Shown here one piece after another: positions 34,090 to 42,688 of a DNA stretch of 64,000 bases. A program made the translations under genes and the position numbers. Position 1 is the stretch's first letter, and each line of letters starts with the position of its first letter. This DNA is from Streptomyces sp. SA15 (GTDB lineage: Bacteria > Actinomycetota > Actinomycetes > Streptomycetales > Streptomycetaceae): positions 62,001 through 126,000 of the forward strand of contig NZ_NTGE01000080.1 of assembly GCF_002291145.1 (NCBI RefSeq), read 5' to 3'. The notes under the pieces were generated by a model. It made no database searches. It was not told the DNA's origin and saw only the letters and a program-made list of their open reading frames with translations.

Positions 34090-35265
34090 ATGAGCCGCAA
34101 GCCGCTGAACGACCCTCTCGACCTGCTCGACATCTCCTCCACCCTCTCCGACGAGGAGCGCGAGATCCAGGCGACCGTCGCCAAGTTCCTCGCCGACCGG
34201 GTCCGCCCGCACATCGGAGAATGGTTCGAGAACGCCCACTTCGCCCGTGAACTCGCCCCGGAACTCGGGAAGTTGGGGGTCCTCGGCATGCACCTCGAAG
34301 GGTACGGCTGTGCCGGCACCAACGCCGTCAGCTACGGGCTGGCGTGCCTGGAGCTGGAGGCGGCCGACTCCGGCTTCCGCAGCTTCGTCTCGGTGCAGGG
34401 CTCGCTGTCGATGTACTCCATCTGGAAGTGGGGCTCGGAGGAGCAGAAGCAGCAGTGGCTGCCCCGGCTCGCCGCCGGTGAGGCGATCGGCTGCTTCGGG
34501 CTGACCGAGCCCGACTTCGGCAGCAACCCCTCCGGGATGCGCACCAGGGCCGTCCGTGACGGCGACGACTGGATCCTGAGCGGCTCCAAGATGTGGATCA
34601 CCAACGGCGGCATCGCCGACGTGGCCACTGTCTGGGCGCAGACCGAGGACGGCATCCGCGGCTTCCTCGTGCCGCGCGGAACGCCGGGCTTCACCACGCA
34701 GGACATCAAGCAGAAGATGTCGCTGCGCGCCTCCATCACCTCGGAGCTGTACTTCGACAACGTACGGCTGCCCGACTCCGCGCGGCTGCCGCTCGCTCAG
34801 GGCCTGCGCGGACCGCTGTCCTGCCTCAACGAGGCCCGCTTCGGCATCCTGTTCGGCGCGGTCGGCGCGGCTCGCGACTCGCTCCAGGCGGCGATCGAGT
34901 ACGCCGACTCCCGCGTGCAGTTCGACAAGCCGATCAGCGCCTTCCAGCTCACCCAGAAGAAGCTCGCCGACATGAGCGTGTCCCTGGGCGGCGCCGCACT
35001 GCTCGCCGTCCACCTGGGCCGCCTCAAGGACCAGGGCCGCATCCGGCCCGAGCAGATCAGCGTCGGCAAGCTCAACAACGTCCGGGAAGCGATCGCCATC
35101 GCGCGGGAGTGCCGCACCATCCTCGGCGCCAACGGCATCTCCCTGGAGTACTCACCGCTGCGCCACGCCAACAACCTGGAGTCCGTCCTCACCTACGAAG
35201 GCACCAGCGAGATGCACACCCTCGTCGTCGGACAGGCGATCACCGGTCAGGCGGCGTTCCGCTGA
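34090..35265 (+). CDS. Acyl-CoA dehydrogenase, glutaryl-CoA-dehydrogenase-like
   Basis: A 391-residue protein. FAD/substrate segments are CFGLTEPDFGSNPSGM and WITNGG. The C-terminal LTYEGTSEMHTLVVGQAITG carries the catalytic Glu (YEGTSE), as in glutaryl-CoA dehydrogenases, which oxidise and decarboxylate to crotonyl-CoA. ATG 34090 (AGGAG 7 bases upstream) is preferred over ATG 34018, which overlaps the CoA-transferase stop and would add a His/Asn-rich leader. Same operon as the CoA-transferase. Confidence 0.88.
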   Translation: MSRKPLNDPLDLLDISSTLSDEEREIQATVAKFLADRVRPHIGEWFENAHFARELAPELGKLGVLGMHLEGYGCAGTNAVSYGLACLELEAADSGFRSFVSVQGSLSMYSIWKWGSEEQKQQWLPRLAAGEAIGCFGLTEPDFGSNPSGMRTRAVRDGDDWILSGSKMWITNGGIADVATVWAQTEDGIRGFLVPRGTPGFTTQDIKQKMSLRASITSELYFDNVRLPDSARLPLAQGLRGPLSCLNEARFGILFGAVGAARDSLQAAIEYADSRVQFDKPISAFQLTQKKLADMSVSLGGAALLAVHLGRLKDQGRIRPEQISVGKLNNVREAIAIARECRTILGANGISLEYSPLRHANNLESVLTYEGTSEMHTLVVGQAITGQAAFR

Positions 35266-35283
35266 CCACCGCTCCCCCCCGGT

Positions 35284-35303
35284 CGGGGGCCGGAAGGCCC
35301 CCG
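35284..35303. terminator. Terminator between acyl-CoA dehydrogenase and flavin reductase genes
   Basis: CGGGGGCC (35284-35291) pairs with GGCCCCCG (35296-35303) around a GGAA tetraloop; the flanking genes converge here. Confidence 0.75.
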
Positions 35304-35317
35304 CGGCGGCTGTCGGC

Positions 35318-35815
35318 TCATGAGACGGCCAAGCGCCGGAACCGGCTGCCGTGGAACACCAGCGGCTCCCGGTCGGGTTCGGCCTTCAGGCCGTGGATCT
35401 CCAGCAGGACGATCGTATGGTCGCCTCCGGGAAACTCGGCGTAGGTCGAGCAGTCCAGCCAGAGACCGGCACCGTGGATGTACACGCTGTCGTCCTCGCC
35501 GGCTTCCCAGTCGACATCCGCGAACCGGTCCCCTTCCTTGCCGGCCAGCGAACGGCAGATCGCGTCCTGCCCCTCGGCCAGCAGGCTCAATCCCAGACGA
35601 CGCCGTTCGCGCAGCCTCGGCCAGGTTCTCGAGGTGTCCTGCACGCAGATCGAGACCAGAGGGGGGACCAGGGAGACCGGGGTGAAGGTGCTCGCGGCCA
35701 TGCCCACCGGGGTGCCGGAGTCGAGTGCGCACACGGCTGTCACGCCGGAGGGGAAGCAGCCGAACGCTCTGCGCAGCAGAGAGGGATCCATCGGTGCCGC
35801 GTCGAGTGGACTCAT
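35318..35815 (-). CDS. Flavin reductase of two-component monooxygenase
   Basis: A 165-residue split-barrel flavin reductase. RRAFGCFPSGVTAVCALD, PVGMAASTFTPVSLVPPLVSICV and GGDHTIVLLEIHGL are family signatures (HpaC/HsaB/ActVB-like). It uses NAD(P)H to supply reduced flavin. ATG 35815 overlaps the stop of the oxygenase gene by four bases, so the two are coupled. Confidence 0.88.
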   Translation of the reverse strand: MSPLDAAPMDPSLLRRAFGCFPSGVTAVCALDSGTPVGMAASTFTPVSLVPPLVSICVQDTSRTWPRLRERRRLGLSLLAEGQDAICRSLAGKEGDRFADVDWEAGEDDSVYIHGAGLWLDCSTYAEFPGGDHTIVLLEIHGLKAEPDREPLVFHGSRFRRLAVS

Positions 35816-37002
35816 CGCGCACCGCCGGCGGGCTGCTGACCCGACAGGGCCGCGCCCAGCTTCCGCATCGAGCCGTTGTTGCCCACCACGTGCTGGGAGA
35901 CGCAGCGGACATCTCGCCAACGACGCTGCACCGGGCTGGTGCTGTAGAGCCCGGAACTTCCGGACAAGGTCATGATCTCGTTGAGGATCCGGATGCCCTC
36001 GTGGTGGATGTGCTGGGTACCGCCGGTGTAGCCGAACCACTCGGTCTGCGTGGGCGCCTCGCCCGCGAGCGCCCGGTCCATCACGGTGCGGCCCGTCCGC
36101 TCCGACAGGGCCCTCAGCGCTGCCGTGCGCACGTGCAGCTCGGCGAACTTCTCCTGGAACACCGGGTCCTCACCGATGACCACCCTGGGGTTGAACGCCG
36201 GCCGCTTGGTCGCGGCGAGTTCGGCGAGGTCGTCGAGCGCGCCCTCCAGACAGCCCAGGACGACGGCGTCGTGCGAGGCCCCGGTGGGGGAGTACGGCAG
36301 CTCGTAAAAGGGAGCGGGGATGTTGTTGTCACCGAACATCGGACCCGTGAAGCGCTCGGGCACGAAGACGTCGTCCATCGTGAAGTCGGTGCTCTGGGTG
36401 GCACGCAGGCCCACAGCGTCCCAGGTGTCGAGGAACGTGACCTCCTCGGGGCGGACCAGCGCGATGCGCATGTCCGGGCTGCCGTCCGGCAGCGGGGGCG
36501 CACCCTCGACCACGAAGCCCGCGAGCATCCAGTCCGGGGCGAACGAGCCGCTGGCCAGCGGCCAGCGGCCACTGATCCGGTAGCCGCCCCGCACCGGCGT
36601 CGCCTTCCCCTTCGGTGCTATCGCTCCCCGCAGCAGGAGGTCGGCGCCGTCGCCGAACACCTCCTCGGCGAGCGTGCTCGCGGGCAGCGTACGGACGAAG
36701 AACCAGGCCATCGAGGCGGCCTGAACGGTCCAGCCGGTCGAGCCGTCGGCCCGCGCGATCTCCCGGACCACCCGAGCGCCTTCGACGAGGTCGAGCTGCT
36801 CGCCGCCCCATGCCCCGGGCAGGCTCATCCGGAACACACCGGCCCGGCGCAGGGCGGTGACGATCTCTGCGGGGACTGCCCGGGCCGCCTCGGCCTCGGC
36901 GGAGCGCGCCGCGATCTCGGGCAGATGGGCGCGGACGCGGCCGAGCACGCTGTCGTCGGCTTCCCGGTTCTGGGAGGAGGTGGACTCGAGCAATGTCGTC
37001 AT
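35812..37002 (-). CDS. Flavin-dependent monooxygenase, acyl-CoA-dehydrogenase fold (HsaA/DszC-like)
   Basis: A 396-residue protein. WPLASGSFAPDWMLAG, TWDAVGLRATQSTDF and the C-terminal IMTLSGSSGLYSTSPVQRRW, RDVRCVSQHVVGNNG match group D two-component monooxygenases that hydroxylate phenols or oxidise sulfur or nitrogen centres using reduced flavin and O2. The catalytic Glu of true acyl-CoA dehydrogenases is absent from the C-terminal loop. ATG 37002 with AAGGAA upstream. Divergent from an araC gene, likely its activator. Confidence 0.85.
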   Translation of the reverse strand: MTTLLESTSSQNREADDSVLGRVRAHLPEIAARSAEAEAARAVPAEIVTALRRAGVFRMSLPGAWGGEQLDLVEGARVVREIARADGSTGWTVQAASMAWFFVRTLPASTLAEEVFGDGADLLLRGAIAPKGKATPVRGGYRISGRWPLASGSFAPDWMLAGFVVEGAPPLPDGSPDMRIALVRPEEVTFLDTWDAVGLRATQSTDFTMDDVFVPERFTGPMFGDNNIPAPFYELPYSPTGASHDAVVLGCLEGALDDLAELAATKRPAFNPRVVIGEDPVFQEKFAELHVRTAALRALSERTGRTVMDRALAGEAPTQTEWFGYTGGTQHIHHEGIRILNEIMTLSGSSGLYSTSPVQRRWRDVRCVSQHVVGNNGSMRKLGAALSGQQPAGGAR

Positions 37003-37418
37003 GATCGTTCCTTGGGAGTGCTTGCGGTCAGTGAGGGCCGCGTGTGGTTGATGAGTGGTTGCCTCGATGGGCTCGAGGAGAAGGGCGCCCGCTCGTCCGG
37101 CTCGTCCTGCACGGACCCCGGCCGGTGCGTCCTGGTCACTGCCCCGAATGATGTGGGGCGGGACACATGTCCTGCTTGTGTCCGGGAGCACGGGTATTTG
37201 CTTGGCTGAGAACTGCTCCTGGGCGGCAGCGGCGGACGACCGTCACGCCGGCCGGCGACGACCTCCTGGCCGTCCGGGCTGATCCCGGTGGGACAACGGC
37301 CAGTGATCGGTCGTGGAGGCCGGTCGCGGCTCGCCCGGGGTGCTTGACTCCCTCGCCAGGAGCAGGGCCGTCCGAGCCCGTCTCCTCGGGGGACCGGATG
37401 TGCCCGAAGGAGAGCCGC
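37003..37418. other. Gene-free divergent promoter, monooxygenase/araC
   Basis: 416 bases with no gene. Must contain promoters for both directions and an AraC site. No clear direct repeat could be picked out by eye. Confidence 0.45.
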
Positions 37419-38369
37419 ATGCCCCGGATCATGACGCCGAGCGATGGCACGGACGCCGAAAGACTGGACCGCTGGCGGGACGCCGTGAGCCGGAACCTCG
37501 TGCCCTTGGAGGTTCTGCCGCGGGAGTGCGCCGACTTCCGCGCCTCACTGCGCGCCGCTCAGGTCGGCCCGGTACACATGTCGGTCATCACGGCCGAACC
37601 GCACAGCATCGCGCGCACGCGTCGGCACATCGACTCCGACGCGCCCGACTTCTTCCAGCTGACTCTGCAACTCATCGGGCACGGGGTGCTCACCCAGAAC
37701 GACCGCCAGGCCCGGGTGGGGCCGGGCGAACTGGTGATCTACGACACTCGCCGTCCCTTCACCTACGACCTCGCTCAGCCCCACAGCGGCCTCGTGCTGA
37801 TGTTCTCGCGGGACATGCTGCAGATGACGGACCGTGAACTGGCACGGGTGACGGCGACTCCGGTGTCGTGCCATGACGGGCTCGGCCAGGTGGTACGGCC
37901 CTTCCTGTACGGGTTGGCGCGGCAGGTGGAGTACCTGGAGTCCCGCGGCACACCCCGGCTCGCCGACAACGTGGTCGACCTGATCGGCACCCTGCTCGCG
38001 GAGCGGGCCGGGGTGGACCGGGCAGCCGAGGCCGAAGGCCCGGACCTGCTCACCCGGCGCATCCTCGTTCACATGGAGCAGCGGCTCGGCGACCCCGGGC
38101 TGAGCCCCGAGGGGATCGCGGCCGCCCACCGCATCTCGCGCCGCTACCTGTACAAGTTGCTGGCCGAACAGGGCTACACCGTCTCGGGCTGGATCCGGGA
38201 ACAGCGTCTCGCGCGGTGCCGGCGCGACCTCGCCGATCCGGCCCTTGACCACCTTCCGGTCGGCGCCATCGGCGGGCGCTGGGGTTTCGCGGACCCGGCC
38301 CATTTCAGCCACGCCTTCAAGGCGGCCTACGGGATGAGCCCCCGGGAGGCGCGTGCGGCTCGTCGATGA
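37419..38369 (+). CDS. AraC family regulator (AraC_binding_2/NphR-like)
   Basis: A 316-residue protein. The N-terminal sensor of AraC-binding-like domain 2 type spans about 25-190 (PHSIARTRRHIDSDAPDFFQ, GPGELVIYDTRRPFTYDL). The C-terminal double HTH reads AAAHRISRRYLYKLLAEQGYTVSGWI and ADPAHFSHAFKAAYGMSPRE. These typically activate aromatic hydroxylase genes. ATG 37419 with AAGGAGAG 8 bases upstream. Divergent from the two-component monooxygenase. Confidence 0.9.
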   Translation: MPRIMTPSDGTDAERLDRWRDAVSRNLVPLEVLPRECADFRASLRAAQVGPVHMSVITAEPHSIARTRRHIDSDAPDFFQLTLQLIGHGVLTQNDRQARVGPGELVIYDTRRPFTYDLAQPHSGLVLMFSRDMLQMTDRELARVTATPVSCHDGLGQVVRPFLYGLARQVEYLESRGTPRLADNVVDLIGTLLAERAGVDRAAEAEGPDLLTRRILVHMEQRLGDPGLSPEGIAAAHRISRRYLYKLLAEQGYTVSGWIREQRLARCRRDLADPALDHLPVGAIGGRWGFADPAHFSHAFKAAYGMSPREARAARR

Positions 38370-38384
38370 CGTCGCCGCGGGCGC

Positions 38385-39251
38385 TCAGGCCGCCTGGTAG
38401 TTGAAGAATCCCTGCCCCGACTTACGGCCCAGCAGCCCCGACTCGACCATGCGGCGCAGCAGCGGGGGAGGGGCGTACAGCGGTTCCCGGTACTCCTCGT
38501 ACAGTGCCTCGCCGATCGCCGCCACGGTGTCCAGGCCGATGAGGTCGGCGAGGCGGAGCGGGCCCATGGGGTGAGCGCAGCCGGCGGTCATTCCCGTGTC
38601 GATGTCCTCCGCCGTCGCGGTGCCGGAGCTGACCATCCGCACCGCTGCCAACAGGTAGGGCACCAGCAGGGAGTTCACCACGAAGCCCGCGCGGTCCTGC
38701 GTGACGATCGTCGTCTTGCCCAGGATCTCGCCCGCGAAGGCACGCACCCGCAGTTCCGTGGCCTTCGAGGTCTGCAACGAGGGGATGACCTCGACCAGTG
38801 GCATGACGGGGACCGGGTTGAAGAAGTGCAGGCCGACCACCGCCTCCGGCCGTTCGGTCGCCGCCGCGAGCCGGGCGATGGGGATCGAGGAGGTGTTGCT
38901 GGCCAGGACGGCGGCCGGGTCGGTGACGATCTCGTCCAACTGCCGCAACAGCGCCGTCTTGGCCTGCTCGTCCTCGACGGCGGCCTCGATGACCAGGTCC
39001 GCTCCGGCCAGGCGGGAGAGATCGCCGGTGACCGAGATCCCGGCCAGGGCATGTGCGCGGTCCTCGGGGGCGATGGAGCCGCGCTTCTCCGCCTTGAGGA
39101 GGGAGTCCGCCACGCCTGCGAGTCCGGCACGAGCCCTGTCCTCGGTCACGTCGCACAACGTGACGTGCAGCCCGGCCCGGGCGCAGACCTCGGTGATGCC
39201 CCGGCCCATCTGCCCGGCGCCGACGACTCCCACGTGCTTGATCGATGTCAT
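38385..39251 (-). CDS. 3-hydroxyacyl-CoA (3-hydroxybutyryl-CoA) dehydrogenase
   Basis: A 288-residue protein. NAD site is GVVGAGQMGRGITEV (8-22), the catalytic His-Glu region GLHFFNPVPVMPLVEVI (about 137-153), and the dimerisation domain DRAGFVVNSLLVPYLLAA. It oxidises 3-hydroxyacyl-CoA to 3-ketoacyl-CoA; PaaH-like members act in aromatic catabolism. ATG 39251 with GAGGAA upstream. Convergent with araC (15 bases apart). Conserved element copy B lies upstream. Confidence 0.9.
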   Translation of the reverse strand: MTSIKHVGVVGAGQMGRGITEVCARAGLHVTLCDVTEDRARAGLAGVADSLLKAEKRGSIAPEDRAHALAGISVTGDLSRLAGADLVIEAAVEDEQAKTALLRQLDEIVTDPAAVLASNTSSIPIARLAAATERPEAVVGLHFFNPVPVMPLVEVIPSLQTSKATELRVRAFAGEILGKTTIVTQDRAGFVVNSLLVPYLLAAVRMVSSGTATAEDIDTGMTAGCAHPMGPLRLADLIGLDTVAAIGEALYEEYREPLYAPPPLLRRMVESGLLGRKSGQGFFNYQAA

Positions 39252-39342
39252 GTGTTCCTCCGCCTGTCCCTCCGGCCGGCGGCGGTCGACCGACGCCGCC
39301 ACGCTCTGTGCTGCCGTGTTGAGCGTAGGCCGGGAGCACCCC

Positions 39343-39406
39343 CTCTGACCTGCTCCGACGGTGCGTATTCAGCGCACAAACATGCGTCGGTTCGTCGCTG
39401 ACCGGC
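39343..39406 (+). repeat. 64-nt conserved element, copy B
   Basis: Ungapped match to 32128-32191. The best 35 bases (39372-39406) contain GCGCACAAACATGCG. It lies about 90-155 bases upstream of the dehydrogenase start and overlaps the 3' end of the LysR remnant. Confidence 0.6.
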
Positions 39407-39632
39407 TGTGCCGCGCAGAGCCACGCCGATCGCGGCCAGGGCGAGCCGGACGGCCGGAGAGATGAGCACGAGGGTCGATCAGCCGCACACCCAAGTGCGA
39501 CTCCAGCGCCCTGACTTGGGCGCTGAGCGCCGACGGAGCAAGATGCAGACGGTCCGCCGCCCTCGCGAAGTGCTGTTTCTCCGCGACGGTGACGAACGAT
39601 TCCAGCCGGCGCGGTTCCACCGGCTCCTCCAT
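39369..39632 (-). pseudogene. Truncated LysR-type regulator
   Basis: The first 50 residues contain the LysR HTH (RRLESFVTVAEKQHFARAAD, RLHLAPSALSAQVRALESHL). Homology then stops: the rest is Arg-rich out-of-family sequence ending after 87 residues, and no effector domain follows. The region next to it carries element copy B, so the gene looks like a deletion derivative. Expression is doubtful. Confidence 0.6.
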
Positions 39633-39810
39633 CCTGCCGGGCGTGTGCCGACGAGAGCACCGGCCGTATGCACGGCTTGTGTGAAGCACCCCGCGGCGGC
39701 GTCAGGGCAGAACAGGACCGCCGCGGGGTGAGTACGGGGGCGAGGGGCTCGGCCGGCCAAGGAGCGCCCGGACGAGCAGGGACGCCCGGACGCTCCATGG
39801 GACCTGCGGT

Positions 39811-40917
39811 TCAGGGGATGACGACGTAGTTGCTGAACCCGCCGTCGCGGTCCTCGAGGCCCGAGATCGCCTCGTTGACCCTGGACAGGGGGAACGGCTT
39901 GGCCTGCAGGTAGGACAGGTCCAGGGCGCCCGTGGCCACCATGTCGGCAAGTTCCTGCCCCTGCGCGGTGCTGAACCAGTTGGAGCCGATCAGCTGGACC
40001 TGCTCGTCCATGAGCCACTTCACGTCAACGGGCAGCCGATCGGCCACGCCGCCGACGTTGACGACCCTGCCGCCCCTGCGCACGCCCTGCATGGAGTCGA
40101 GCATCGTCTCCACCGGTGCCTTGGCGCCCAGGGCGCTGATCACGTAGTCCGCGCCCTCGCCGCCGGTGCGGGACTTCGCCCACTCGCCGGTGGAGCCGTC
40201 ACCCAGCCGGAAGACCTCGACCCGGTCCGGGGCCAGTTCCTTGACGCGCTTGAGGAGCTCCTCGTTGCGGCCGGTACCGAGGATCCGGGAGGCGCCGGAG
40301 GCCAGCGCGAGTACGGTCGCCGCGACTCCGAGGGTTCCGGTGACCCCGTCGATGAGCGCGACCTGGCCGGGGCCTGCCGCGGCGTTCTTGAGGGCCCCGT
40401 AGGACGTGCCGATGTAGCCGAGCTTGCCGGCCTGCTCGAACGTCATGGTGTCCGGGATGTTGACGATGGAGTACTGCGGCGCCGTCATGTACTCCGCGAA
40501 ACCGCCGTACGGGTACAGGTCGAAGATCCGCTGGCCGTCACGGGAGGTGCTGAAGTAGCCGTTCAGTGTGAAGTAGCGGCACCGGCTCAGTTCACCGCCC
40601 CGGCACACCTGGCAACTTCCGCAGCCGCGCAGGGGGTTGACGTAGACCCGGTCACCGGGCTTGGTGTTCAGCACCGCCTCGCCGACGGCTTCGACCACGC
40701 CGGCGGTGTCCAGGCCGAAGATGGCGGGGAACTTGGGCAACGGCTGGTGCGGGAACCACGTGGGCCAGTTGTTGATCACGTTGGCCATGTTCGGCACGAT
40801 CCCGCACGCCTTGACCCGCACCAGCACGTCGGTCGGCCGCGGCGTGGGCACGTCGATGGTGTCCACCGACATCGGCTCACCGAGCGCGTGCAGTCGTGCA
40901 GCGAGCATTTTCGCCAT
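39811..40917 (-). CDS. Zinc-dependent alcohol dehydrogenase
   Basis: A 368-residue medium-chain dehydrogenase. The structural zinc loop is CGSCQVCRGGELSRC (about 99-113), and the NAD(P) Rossmann motif GVTGTLGVAATVLAL has a GxxGxxG pattern. The catalytic zinc site is unusual: the usual CGSD after VKACG is replaced by CGIVPNMAN, so the Asp/Ser are missing. ATG 40917 with AAGGAG. 129 bases after the carboxymuconolactone decarboxylase-like gene, possibly same transcript. Confidence 0.85.
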   Translation of the reverse strand: MAKMLAARLHALGEPMSVDTIDVPTPRPTDVLVRVKACGIVPNMANVINNWPTWFPHQPLPKFPAIFGLDTAGVVEAVGEAVLNTKPGDRVYVNPLRGCGSCQVCRGGELSRCRYFTLNGYFSTSRDGQRIFDLYPYGGFAEYMTAPQYSIVNIPDTMTFEQAGKLGYIGTSYGALKNAAAGPGQVALIDGVTGTLGVAATVLALASGASRILGTGRNEELLKRVKELAPDRVEVFRLGDGSTGEWAKSRTGGEGADYVISALGAKAPVETMLDSMQGVRRGGRVVNVGGVADRLPVDVKWLMDEQVQLIGSNWFSTAQGQELADMVATGALDLSYLQAKPFPLSRVNEAISGLEDRDGGFSNYVVIP

Positions 40918-41046
40918 TGAAATACTCCTTGAAACTGCTCCGTCCCGGCGATCGGGGGCGGAGAAATCCTCTTCGGCGACCGAGGCGGCGGACCGGCGGC
41001 TCGGTAGTCATATCTCAGGTGTTGAGGGGCTTTACGGCGCAGAGTT

Positions 41047-41598
41047 CTACGAATTCGGGAAAGGGTGGGGGTAATTGTCCTCGAGGTCGATGTCCAGCAA
41101 CCCCATGATGCGCACGCCGGAGTTGTACCAGGCGATGGACAACGACAGTTCGACCATCTGCTTGTCCGTCAGGTGGTCGGCGGCGGCACTCCACGTCTCC
41201 TTGGAGACGTCGACCTGGAGTGTGGACTCCTTGGCGAGGCGCATCACCGCCTTCTCCACCCCGTCGAACAGGTCGGACGACTCGAAGTCGGCCACCGCCG
41301 CGAGCTGTTCCTCGGTGAGCCCGGCCTTGAGGCCGTGCGACTGGTGGTGCGCGACCTCGTAGGCGGAGCGGGTCGCGTGGCCCACGGTCAGGATCGCCAG
41401 CTCACGCAGCTTGGGGCTGAGGTCGGCGGCCCGCAGCGAGTTGGCGTAGGTCAGGAAGGCGTCCAGCTGGGCCGGCGCGTGGGTGAGGGCGAGGAAGATG
41501 TTCGCCGTCGGTACCTTCCGCTCGGCCTCCAGCCGGTCGTACAGGGGTTTGCGGTCCTCGTCCGCGTCCTCGCGGCGCAGGTAGGGGACTCGAGCCAT
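41047..41598 (-). CDS. Carboxymuconolactone decarboxylase-like protein
   Basis: A 183-residue helical protein with the CMD/AhpD fold: LSPKLRELAILTVGHATRSAYEVAHHQSHGLKAGLTEEQ (about 60-98). The CxxC of AhpD peroxidase members is absent, as in decarboxylase-type members. It may act on a gamma-carboxymuconolactone-like or ring-cleavage product. Starts 25 bases after the dioxygenase stop; clear GGAG upstream. Confidence 0.85.
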   Translation of the reverse strand: MARVPYLRREDADEDRKPLYDRLEAERKVPTANIFLALTHAPAQLDAFLTYANSLRAADLSPKLRELAILTVGHATRSAYEVAHHQSHGLKAGLTEEQLAAVADFESSDLFDGVEKAVMRLAKESTLQVDVSKETWSAAADHLTDKQMVELSLSIAWYNSGVRIMGLLDIDLEDNYPHPFPNS

Positions 41599-41623
41599 GG
41601 TGTCTCCAGGTGGTACGGAAGGG

Positions 41624-42628
41624 TCAGCGTGCGGACTGTTCGAGCAGGAACCGCTCGAGCGTCATCGGATTCGGCTTCTCCGCCGGCGGGATCGGGGTGG
41701 CACCCGTGAACGGCGACGCCTCGACGTACCACTTCTCCAGCGCCGGCAGCCCCCAGCGGGCGTTGGTGCTCAGCGACGCGGCGTCCCAGCGCACCGGCTC
41801 GACCTCGGTGTCGATCGTCTGGTAGTGGCTGTTGAAGACCTCCACCCGGTGCCCGTCGGGGTCACGGAGGTAGGCGAAGAGCATGCCGCCCGGACCGTGA
41901 CGCCCCGGGCCCCGCTCCACGCCGTCGCCGTAGCCGAGGATGCCCGCCCAGTCACAGGCGGTGAAGATGTCACGGCTCTCGGAGACGGTGTAGGCGAAAT
42001 GGTGCAGGGCGGGACCGGCGCCCTCCACGATCGCCAGATCCAGGCAGGTGCCCTTGCGGTACATGAACGCACCCAGCAGCTTGTCGCCGTGCTCCAGGTA
42101 CTCCGAGTTGCGGAAGCCGAGCTCGCTGTAGAACGCGCACAGCTCGTAGGTGTCGGGCCCCCAGATCTGGTAGTGGTCCAGCCGCTGCGCGTGGGCACCC
42201 TTGTAGTGCTCGAAGCTGATGTGCAGCCTCGGCCGCGTCTCCATGTGCGCGCAGAGTTCCAGTGGCGTACCGATGGGGTCGGTGACGTGCAGGGTGCGGC
42301 CCTGGTACGGCATGTCGACCCATTCCGCGGGCAGCCCGCGGTCACGGAACCAGTCGTGGGCGACGTCGAGGTCCTCGTCGAAGAAGACCCGGAAACCGAT
42401 CCTCCTGGCGGCACCGGCGCCCTCCTCGTCCAGCTCCAGCACAAGGCTGTGGTGGCAGGCCTCGGCCAGGCCGCGGAGGTAGCAGGTGCGCTCGTCCTCG
42501 TCGCTGACGACGAGGCCCAGGGCGTTGACGTAGAAGTTCTTGCTCTCGGTCAGGTCGGCCACGGTGAGACGCACATGGCTGGAGCGGGTGATGTTGAAAC
42601 TCGGGCGCAGATTGACGGGAGGCAGCAT
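41624..42628 (-). CDS. Type I extradiol ring-cleavage dioxygenase (VOC fold)
   Basis: A 334-residue two-domain VOC protein. The C-terminal domain has the Fe(II) 2-His-1-Glu set: His152 in RLDHYQIW, His210 in ALHHFAYTV, Glu263 in HRVEVFNS. Catechol-2,3-dioxygenase/HpaD-like enzymes cleave catechols next to the two hydroxyls. The N-terminal domain is structural. The C-terminus (about 300-334) with KPNPMTLERFLLE is specific. ATG 42628 with GGAG upstream, 60 bases after the enolase paralogue. Confidence 0.9.
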   Translation of the reverse strand: MLPPVNLRPSFNITRSSHVRLTVADLTESKNFYVNALGLVVSDEDERTCYLRGLAEACHHSLVLELDEEGAGAARRIGFRVFFDEDLDVAHDWFRDRGLPAEWVDMPYQGRTLHVTDPIGTPLELCAHMETRPRLHISFEHYKGAHAQRLDHYQIWGPDTYELCAFYSELGFRNSEYLEHGDKLLGAFMYRKGTCLDLAIVEGAGPALHHFAYTVSESRDIFTACDWAGILGYGDGVERGPGRHGPGGMLFAYLRDPDGHRVEVFNSHYQTIDTEVEPVRWDAASLSTNARWGLPALEKWYVEASPFTGATPIPPAEKPNPMTLERFLLEQSAR

Positions 42629-42688
42629 GGTGGTCTCCGTGCTCCGATCGGCTCTGGATTTCGATGACTGTAATACTTCGGGGCCGCT

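Noticed and set aside
35812-37002. True acyl-CoA dehydrogenase
   Set aside because: C-terminal motifs and the coupled flavin reductase fit a two-component monooxygenase.
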